From: Mantis religiosa | Taxonomy: Eukaryota; Arthropoda; Insecta; Mantodea; Mantidae | Length of the DNA: 64,000 nucleotides | Assembly (NCBI GenBank): GCA_030765055.1 | Contig: CM060958.1 | Span: forward strand, 84,437,494-84,501,493 | Direction: 5' to 3' | In this document: positions 57,146 through 64,000 of the stretch, piece by piece | How the letters are laid out: each line of letters starts with the position of its first letter | Numbering within the stretch: position 1 is the first letter of the stretch | Position numbers and translations under genes: made by a program | Notes under the pieces: generated by a model | What the model was told of the DNA's origin: nothing | Database searches by the model: none | Seen by the model: only the letters and a program-made list of their open reading frames with translations

Positions 57146-58117
57146 ATATATATGAGGATTGATCGACTTCAAATGGTGTATATACTTGCCCCTACTGTAC
57201 TAACTAAAACCCCTGTTGCAACCAAGAGGGATCGTCAAAACTTCTTGCTCCGAACTGTACACATATTTAAATGCAGTTTTTAGAGAACATCTCCCCTCCC
57301 CTAAAATGGCTTCAGAACGTTTAAAAGACCAAATAAAACTCCTATACCACCCAACGACACGTGTGTAGGAAGTGGGACATGTTTTGCGCCACTACTTTGG
57401 CAGTCTAGAGTTACAGACTTTGACCTTGTTATGACCCGTTCAAGATGCGGGACCTTCTCCAAAGGTCAGGTATTCAAGTGACGTAATCTACAGGAATGGA
57501 GCACTGAACTCATTGGGCGGCATGCTGCCAGCACATGTGCTTCAGTTTCTACCTTTTTATTTACATTAAATATGCAGCCTATGTCCTGCCATAGGCATAA
57601 CCTCGATATGTTCAAATACTGTTTATAGCAACTTGAGGAACATCCTAGAAGAAGCTGCAGGAAATTCTATCATTCCAGGCGATTACAGAACCTGTTTACA
57701 TCGTCCATTCAATTGACTTTTTGGCCTTAATGCTGGAGGTAGTGCCACGTAAAGATAAAACAAGTCTTGCTTGTCTTAAGAGCACAAAATACTTCAGTCT
57801 AGAGGTTTTAGATATTTAGGCTTCAACATAAATAGTGAAGAAGTGCGACTAGCGAGTAATGAAACAAAGTAAATAATAATCATAATGGGTGCATTTTTCA
57901 TTAATACAGATAATTATGAGCAACAGTAATACTAAAAATGCATTTGCATACTTTAGGTAGAATCCCACCTTTTACATATGCTAGGAAAATAGCTGAGCAA
58001 GGATTGTAGAATGAACTGAAATGAAGTAGATATGACAACGAAAAATAAGAAACATTCATTATAATGACTAAAGAGACATGAATATTATAATAGTTAAGGC
58101 AACTATTTACAAAAATA
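57146..58117. other. No feature seen
   Basis: Mixed composition, no recognisable motif. Confidence 0.4.
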
Positions 58118-59350
58118 TGACGGTCGGCTGTTAACTCCCGGGCTTTACACTAAAAAAAAGCGTTTTCTTTATTTCTCAACATAATCTTCAGAAAGAGTAA
58201 TACATTTGTCATATCGGTATTCTAATTTAATTAAACCATCTCTGTAGTGCGATTTATCGTGGTCCTCAAAGCTGTTTACCGCATCAGTGACCACCTCATT
58301 GCTGTGAAATCGTCGTTCGAGAATTTTTTTGAGGTTTGGGAACAGGCGGTAGTCACTTGGTGCTAGATCTGGCGAATAGTGTGGATGTTCAAACAATTCG
58401 AACTTTAATTCGCACATTCTCCCCATTGTAATGACTGAACGATGGGCCAGAGCATTGTCGTGAATAAACAATATATTTTTCTTCGCCAAATGAGGTCTTT
58501 TTCTTTTCATCCCATCACTCAAACGTTGTAGTAAGCTTGCGTAGTAGTCGCCAGTGATCTTTTACCCTTTTCCAAATAATCGATAAAAATAACTAACTCC
58601 CTGTACATCACAGAAAACACTCGCCATGATCTTGTAAGCTGACGAAATTGACTTTGCCATTTTTGGAGTTGGTTCACCTGACGCAGTCCACTGTTTTGAC
58701 AGTGATTTACTTTTAGGAGTGTAGTGATGTATCCAAGTTTCATCCGTAGTACTAAGTCGTCTCAAAGATTCACGTGGATTTTTACGGTAGAGCTCCAAAT
58801 TATTAACACAAACAATTTTGTTTGCAACTTTTGACCAAGTGTCAATCGCGGGTTCCATCTTGCACATACCTTGTGAAAGACCAAAACATTACTTGAAATA
58901 TTACCTGCACGCTCTTTTGACAAGTTTACAGCCTCTGCTATCTCAAAAAAACTTTAATCTGCGGTCTTCCAGTAGTAAACGATGCATTTTTTTCAATGAT
59001 CTCTGAAGTTGTCACTTCCACAGGGCGTCCAGAGCGAGGCTCATCACTAGTGATCTTACGTAGCATTTTAAACTCTGCAACCCACCTTTTAATCATTGTA
59101 TATGAAGGGGCAGAGTTTTTGAATGTACTGTCCATATCATCCTTGATTTCTTTAAGCGATAAGCTATTTAATTACTGCTCGATTTTTCCAAATCCTCCAT
59201 TTTTGTGAAACCTCTACAATTGTCTTGTTTAAAATGTTATAATTCTATGTATACAAGCTAGTATGGAGTTAAACTACATGTTGCTAATCATTAAACTGGT
59301 CCAGTGGCGTCGTCTCTATGTGAGGCCCGGGATTAATCAACCGACCCTCG
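58118..59350 (-). mobile_element. Irritans-like mariner, near full length
   Basis: About 1.23 kb, TA-flanked (58116-58117 and 59351-59352). Terminal repeats: the right one, reversed, is CGAGGGTCGGTTGATTAATC and the left is TGACGGTCGGCTGTTAACTC. The element carries a transposase with a few frame breaks. The relic at 21600-22470 is a relative. Confidence 0.88.
58169..59192 (-). pseudogene. Irritans-like mariner DD34D transposase, frameshifted
   Basis: The N-terminal piece starts MEDLEKSSSN near 59199 with an early stop, then 59135-58938 reads DSTFKNSAPSYTMIKRWVAE, a helix-turn-helix region. The middle piece (58867-58562) has LSTTDETWIHHYTPKSKSL with the first aspartate and GEPTPKMAKSI. The last piece (58522-58169) has IHDNALAHRSV with the second and HYSPDLAPSDYRLF with the third aspartate, 34 residues apart, and ends ITLSEDYVEK at the usual C-terminus. 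All three aspartates survive; one early stop and frame breaks near 58930 and 58540 inactivate it. It resembles the irritans subfamily (DETWIHHYTP and YFIDYLEKG-type blocks). Confidence 0.85.
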
Positions 59351-59352
59351 TA

Positions 59353-60020
59353 CGCTGTTTAAGAAATAGTGTCCTATACTTACTTACACTATAGGACGCA
59401 ACGAAAGGTATAGTTTATGTACCTTACAATACTTAAAAAGCTGGGTACCTCTGCCATATCTGCAAACCTATATTAGAAATCTGCATTATCTACAATCATG
59501 TTCAAAATATTATATAATTATTTTATGGGGCCTGGCAAAGATAAATTAGCTTAAAAGTTCCACAAAGACCCCAATAAATATTTTCTACCATATAGCATCT
59601 AGGATATTTTTTTGTAAACTAACCTTTATTTCCATCTCAGTACTATACTACTTGGACAACCAAGGCAGCAATTTGTGCCTTCGTGCTATAAGACTTGGTA
59701 GTTAGTAAGTTTACCTTGCAACATCCAAAAACTACCCCTACTTATATGTTCAAAACTTGTGTGTGAATTTGCACCACTTGAGCAGTCTGAACAAAAATTA
59801 AGGTAGAAAGGGAAAACTGCAGTCTTTTCAGACTTTCAAAAAATACCTCTATACTTACCTGCCGGGAAAAATACTGCCAACACAGAATGAGGCAAAAACT
59901 GAAACAGTAAATGAGAACTGCCTATCTGTTGTGCGAGTACTTAGCACTTGCTAGCAGAGAGCTCGGACTTTTGGGGGTCAATTTCCAGAATTAGAAGGGT
60001 GTCATCACGGTCCAATGGTT
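59353..60020. other. No feature seen
   Basis: AT-rich spacer without structure I can name. Confidence 0.4.
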
Positions 60021-60027
60021 TATTCTG

Positions 60028-60029
<2 letters not shown>

Positions 60030-60071
<42 letters not shown>

Positions 60072-60084
60072 TATCATCATTAAA
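60030..60084. repeat. (ATC)n microsatellite
   Basis: About 17 ATC units with one interruption (ATTATC). Confidence 0.95.
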
Positions 60085-60238
60085 ACAACAAGTTCACACT
60101 CGTTATATTCTTAGTTTGTCTATAAAAACCGTTATTAAAAATTCAGTGTGTAACAGGTGAGAGTCGCACAACTTTCTTTTGATTTGTTTTCATAGCTGGT
60201 TTACATATTATTCATTTATTTTCTATCTATTTTGTTAC

Positions 60239-60590
60239 CAAGCGGGATAGCCCGCAGTCTGGAGGCCCGGGTTCGAATCCCGTGGCTGACCTACCTGACT
60301 CATGGGTTTTTTCGGAGGTTTTCCTGGGTCGCGATGTGAATGCTGGGTAGGTTAATCACATCCCCTGAATTTCCTGTTCCTCCATTTCATCTCCATTATA
60401 AATTCTCATCATCTCTCATCTGGTGGTCTGTTTCAAGGTAGAAGTGTCGGCGGGTGTCTCGGCGCTGTGGTGACTCCTTGGGTCGGCCGCCCTCTGAACC
60501 CTCCTGCCTCATCCTTCCTCCCGGGGATGCCTCACGTGGGGCTTAGGCACAATAAACCAGAGGTTTCGAATCCCCTCTGTAGTAATCCTA
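60239..60590 (+). mobile_element. SINE D, copy 2
   Basis: Head GCGGGATAGCCCGCAG with a small deletion in the A-box region, B box CCCGGGTTCGAATCCCG, body GATGTGAATGCTGGGTAGG and GGTAGAAGTGTCGGCGGGTG. The tail GGTGACTCCTTGGGTCGGCCGCCCTCTG is shared with copy 1. The partial A-box loss probably makes it transcriptionally dead. Confidence 0.8.
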
Positions 60591-61015
60591 ATCATTCTCT
60601 CTGCTTTCTGTTACTCGTCATAAATATTCCCAAGATGCAGATTTAAACAGCATCATTGGAGAACCAGTAAGAATGAAAATACGAGACGAGATTCTCCAAA
60701 GCACTTAACACATGAGGATTGCAGATTGATAGAGAATAATAAACATACTACTTAAGAACTAACAATATTCAGCATTGTGGTCCTAGTAACAAGGTTATTA
60801 ACATCAAACTTGCTGGCGAACTGGCGACCGATTGTTGATCTTAAAAAAAAAAAATAACTTGTAGCTTGGCGGCATAATGACTTGAGACAATGATTCAGAT
60901 GAATGAATTTGCAACTATACATTAGATAATTGAGATAAATATGTTAACGGAGAGGAATCTAGCACTTACCTGCAAGGGATTATTTGTGCTTACACTCATC
61001 TATAGAATGGATGAG
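60591..61015. other. No feature seen
   Basis: AT-rich spacer; A-run at 60842-60853. Confidence 0.4.
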
Positions 61016-61019
61016 ATAA

Positions 61020-61390
61020 AGGAATTCAGGAGCTGTATGGCTTTCAAGACCGGCCAACGTTCGACAACAGACGCGTAGAGCTCCAACAGTTACAGACTTG
61101 ACCACGACGACCTGCCCAAGCCATTGGGGGGGGGGGGGGGTGGTTCGTAGGATCTTCTCCAGAGAGAACCGAGGAAACCTCGACCCAGCAATGGAGGCTC
61201 GAACAGCCACCCTCTGACAGAGCCGACAAAAGTTCCAAATCGCAAGGCTATGTGCCATCTGTCCACCGACTCTCAGCCAATCCGTAACTTGAAAGAGGGA
61301 GATAAAATGAGATGAAATGGAACAGGAAAGGTTGCCAGCATTCACCTTGCTGACGAGGGAAAGCCATGAAAAAACTAGCCACCAGAATAA
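61020..61390 (-). mobile_element. SINE I, copy 2 (degraded)
   Basis: Shares GGAGGCTCGAACAGCCACCC, AGAGCCGACAAAAGTTCCAAAT and CACCTTGCTGACGAGGGAAA with the copy at 42339-42741. A G-run (61126-61141) interrupts it. No target duplication found; the promoter end seems missing. The minus-strand frames across it are incidental. Confidence 0.55.
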
Positions 61391-61525
61391 AACCTGTAAA
61401 ACAAATCAGTCCGGATTTGTAAGTACAATAAAATTGTGAAATAAATAAGCATATATGCACGAAAATTGAAACAAACACCAAAAATAAGCAAATAAAAATA
61501 AAAACTTTATTTTAAACATAATGTT

Positions 61526-61749
61526 TTTTTCTTTTAATTTACGTCCTCCAACGTCAAGTCATATCGGACGATGAATGGAATGGGCGAAATGATGCTCAAA
61601 TGAACCCAAGGTCCATAGAGCTTAGAGTTACCCAACATTCGTCTTTCAGGATAAGGGAAAACCCCGGAAAACCTTATCCAGGTAACTTACACTGACCGAG
61701 ATTCGAACTCGGGATATCTTGAACGTGAGGCAGACACTCTGCCATCACG
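61526..61749 (-). mobile_element. SINE A, copy 6
   Basis: Reverse copy between perfect duplications AAACATAATGTT (61514-61525 and 61750-61761). Body GATAAGGGAAAACCCCGG; the head ends inside the A-box region at CACTCTGCCATC, so it lacks the first ~15 bp of the promoter. Confidence 0.9.
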
Positions 61750-61761
61750 AAACATAATGTT

Positions 61762-62592
61762 CCGTAGAACTCTTACCTTACGTAAGCTTCTTATAGTACA
61801 CGATGGAGGTTATCTTAAGATTTTCTTGTCTGAAGCCCCTGTGTTTGTTAGCGAAGAATTTTTATACAGTGAAAAGGATCTCTGGACATCGCATGACGTT
61901 ACTAGAACACGTGAAAAGGATCACGCTCTTCGTAAGTGAATTCTTCTTCGATATATGTTTCTGTGCCAGAAAACTTTTTAGATATTTTATAAAGTGTTTC
62001 GTAAGCAGTTTTATATTAATACCTTACGGAGTTTCTCAAAGGCAGCTTTAGCAATACCGCGAGACTGAGGACAACGTTACTGAAATTTCATATATTAAAG
62101 TATGTGAATGTTCCAAGGTATTATTGCGAGCTTCCAACTTGCTATAATAGCAGATATTTTGGAGAATGGTTATGGATGTCAGTCTTGGATGCCAACATTA
62201 GCAAAACATCCCTGTGCAGTGGTAATGTTGCTTGCATCTTCTGCATCTAAGGAGTATTACCCTGTTTTTAGAACTGTTCTGCATAGTATGACAGTCTTTA
62301 ACCAAGAACGCCATCGAGTTAAAACTGGCTGAAGGTACAAATTTGGAGGGACTCATGAAGTTTTCGAACTCTAATTGGCGACAGTACAAACACCTCTTTA
62401 CGTAGAGACAAGAATATCCTATTTCAGGGGGACGATGTAAACTGAATGGCAAAATGATGGCTATGCGTGAAAATTTGCTTTTAAATTTACACGATTTGGA
62501 AAAATAAGCCGTTTTAATTAAAAAAAAACACAAAATAAGTAAGCAAACCCATAAAAAAGCATTTATAAGCATTTCGCTTAGTAATCTGGGAT
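61762..62592. other. No feature seen
   Basis: AT-rich; the frames 61757-62051 and 62198-62596 have no motif. Confidence 0.35.
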
Positions 62593-62595
62593 GCA

Positions 62596-63907
62596 TGAGG
62601 GTAGGTCAAAGAGTAATGCCTCCTATTTTTTTCCCTTAAACAATTGGCGCAATTCCTCAAACCTTCTTCTCCAATCCCCTGCAGTAGTAACTTTCTAAAT
62701 CAACAGGTGGCAGCACTGCATCCTCTTGCAAAATGGCTGACATCGACATTCGTATTAGCCAGCGTTCTGTGATTGAATTTTTGACTGCGGAAGGTGAAAC
62801 GTCAATTCGCATTCACGAAAGGCTAAAAATGTGTATGGTGATGCAACGGTGGATGTCAACGCTGTTAGACGATGGGTTCGTCGCTGTAACAAGCTGAAGG
62901 GCAAACACCATTGGCAGATGAAAAGCGAAGTGGCAGGCCGGTGACTGTAATGACTCCATGCAACATTCAGCTAGTCGATGGCATCATTCGTGGTGATCGC
63001 CGGGTAACAACAGGTGAACTGTGTCGCATTACCTCCCTCAGTAAAGGCAGTGTGATGACGATTATTCAACAACTGGGCTACTCAAAAGTTTGTTCATGTT
63101 GGGTACCAAGAATGTTAACCGCCCAAAACAAAGAAACAAGGAAAACAATAGCCTCCGAACACTTTCAGCGCTTCAATTTGGAGGGAGAGGAGTTTCTGGA
63201 AAAAATTGTTACTGGAGACGAAACCTGGCTTCATTTTTTTGAACCTCAACCAAAGAGGCAGTCAATGGAATGGCATCACTCAACGTCACCGAAGGAAAAA
63301 AAATTAAAAAAACTCAGTGGTCGGCAGGGAAAGTTATGGCGACAGTGTTTTTGGATGCAGAGGGTATGCTTATGATTGACTTTTTGGAGCAGGGATGCAC
63401 AATAAATTCTGTCCAATATGTCAGAACTCTCAAAAAGCTGAAAGCAAGTCTTCGCCGAGTTCGCCCAACGAAAACTATGCCGGATGTTCTTTCTTTTGCA
63501 TGACAATGCAAGACCACACACCAGCCGTTACACCACTGCAGAAATTGAGAAATTGGGATGGCAAGTCTTACCTCACCCCCCATACATCCCTGGCCTGGCA
63601 CCATCAGACTTCCATCTGTTCGGGCCACTAAAGGAAGCTCATCGTGGGATCCATTTTGAAGATGAGGAGGCTGTGAAAACGTCCGTGCGTCAGTGGCTTA
63701 GGAAGCAAGACCGTGTGTTTTACCACACTGGAATACATGCCCTAGTTAAAAGGTGGACCAAAACTGTGGAAAAGGACGGAGATTATATTGAATAGTGACA
63801 AATTAATCGTCAATGTTGCAGTTTTCAAGCTATGTAAATTGGGTTCAATTTTCTTGGCCATTAAATGAGAAAAAATATAGGAGGCATTACTTTTTGACCC
63901 ACCCTCG
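62596..63907 (+). mobile_element. Mariner, family 4, full length, frameshifted
   Basis: About 1.31 kb. The left end TGAGGGTAGGTCAAAGAGTA and reversed right end CGAGGGTGGGTCAAAAAGTA, both followed by ATGCCTCCTAT, are terminal inverted repeats. The right side abuts TA (63908-63909); the left TA has mutated to CA. It carries a transposase on the plus strand. Confidence 0.88.
62733..63795 (+). pseudogene. Mariner DD34D transposase, four or so frame breaks
   Basis: The frame opens at ATG 62733 with MADIDIRISQRSVIEFLTAE, and a one-base loss near 62830 shifts it (NVYGDATVDVNAVRRWVRR continues in another frame). The region 62911-63375 reads DEKRSGRPVTV, LCRITSLSKGSVMTIIQQLG (helix-turn-helix) and IVTGDETWLHFFEPQPK with the first aspartate. 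A further shift gives SAGKVMATVFLDAEGMLMID, and another gives LLHDNARPHTSRY with the second and PGLAPSDFHLFGPLKEA with the third aspartate, 34 residues apart. It ends VEKDGDYIE. All catalytic aspartates remain. PGL replaces the usual PDL before LAPSD. Confidence 0.87.
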
Positions 63908-63909
63908 TA

Positions 63910-64000
63910 ATCATCAGCCTCATTAGGGAAACTAGGGTCACTCTCCACTGGGTCAAGGGTCATGATGCAGGGCTACAAGAGAATGAAAGCCAGCTATCTC
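63910..64000. other. No feature seen (window end)
   Basis: Short unique-looking flank after mariner family 4. Confidence 0.4.

Overview
The window looks like non-coding DNA from a large, repeat-rich insect genome. It is AT-rich by eye and has no operons, ribosome-binding sites or dense coding. It is packed with tRNA-derived SINEs, DD34D mariner transposons, microsatellites and old repeats. A cockroach-like (blattodean) source is my best guess, from the mixture of SINE families and transposase types; it is inference only.

The only segment that looks like a host coding exon is 49602-49836 (+). It is a GC-richer 235-bp open block bounded by a splice acceptor and a GTAAGT donor. I do not recognise its gene. 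The rest could be introns of that gene or intergenic DNA.

Layout. 0-3.3 kb: solo LTR, LINE 3' fragment, SINE with a nested ~530-bp element. 5.2-6.5 kb: mariner. 7.9-9 kb: three SINE-type insertions. 10.2-12.8 kb: a large palindromic element, then an ATAT-flanked solo LTR inside an older repeat. 13.3-15.7 kb: decayed mariner split by a 1.09-kb unclassified element, whose inverted relative lies at 22.8-23.8 kb. 16-19.5 kb: hairpin element, DDE transposase relic, second mariner. 21.6-22.5 kb: irritans-like mariner relic. 24-31 kb: SINEs, a long TTTA array and a transposase relic. 32.3-33.2 kb: DDE relic. 34-37.3 kb: SINEs, one nested in another. 38.3-39.3 kb: transposase relic interrupted by an inverted-dimer SINE with identical 127-bp arms. 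40.6-43.1 kb: stacked SINE insertions. 43.6-47.5 kb: microsatellite-bearing repeat and SINEs. 52.7-53.5 kb: a TIR-flanked element carrying the C-terminus of a protein I recall as recurrent in arthropod genomes. 54-59.4 kb: a MITE, a deleted mariner, a 1.1-kb TIR element and an irritans mariner. 60-63.9 kb: SINEs and another mariner.

The genes do not form a pathway. The biology here is transposon life history: parent and deletion-derivative mariners, SINEs nested in SINEs with readable target-site duplications (TSDs), and several families I cannot place. The best candidates for something undescribed are the 52.7-kb element, the inverted-dimer tRNA SINE family (10.2, 16.1, 38.7 and 40.6 kb), the ~530-bp element J and the split element N. 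Family letters (A-J, L, N, P, Q, R) are my own labels. All homology calls were made by eye, without searches.
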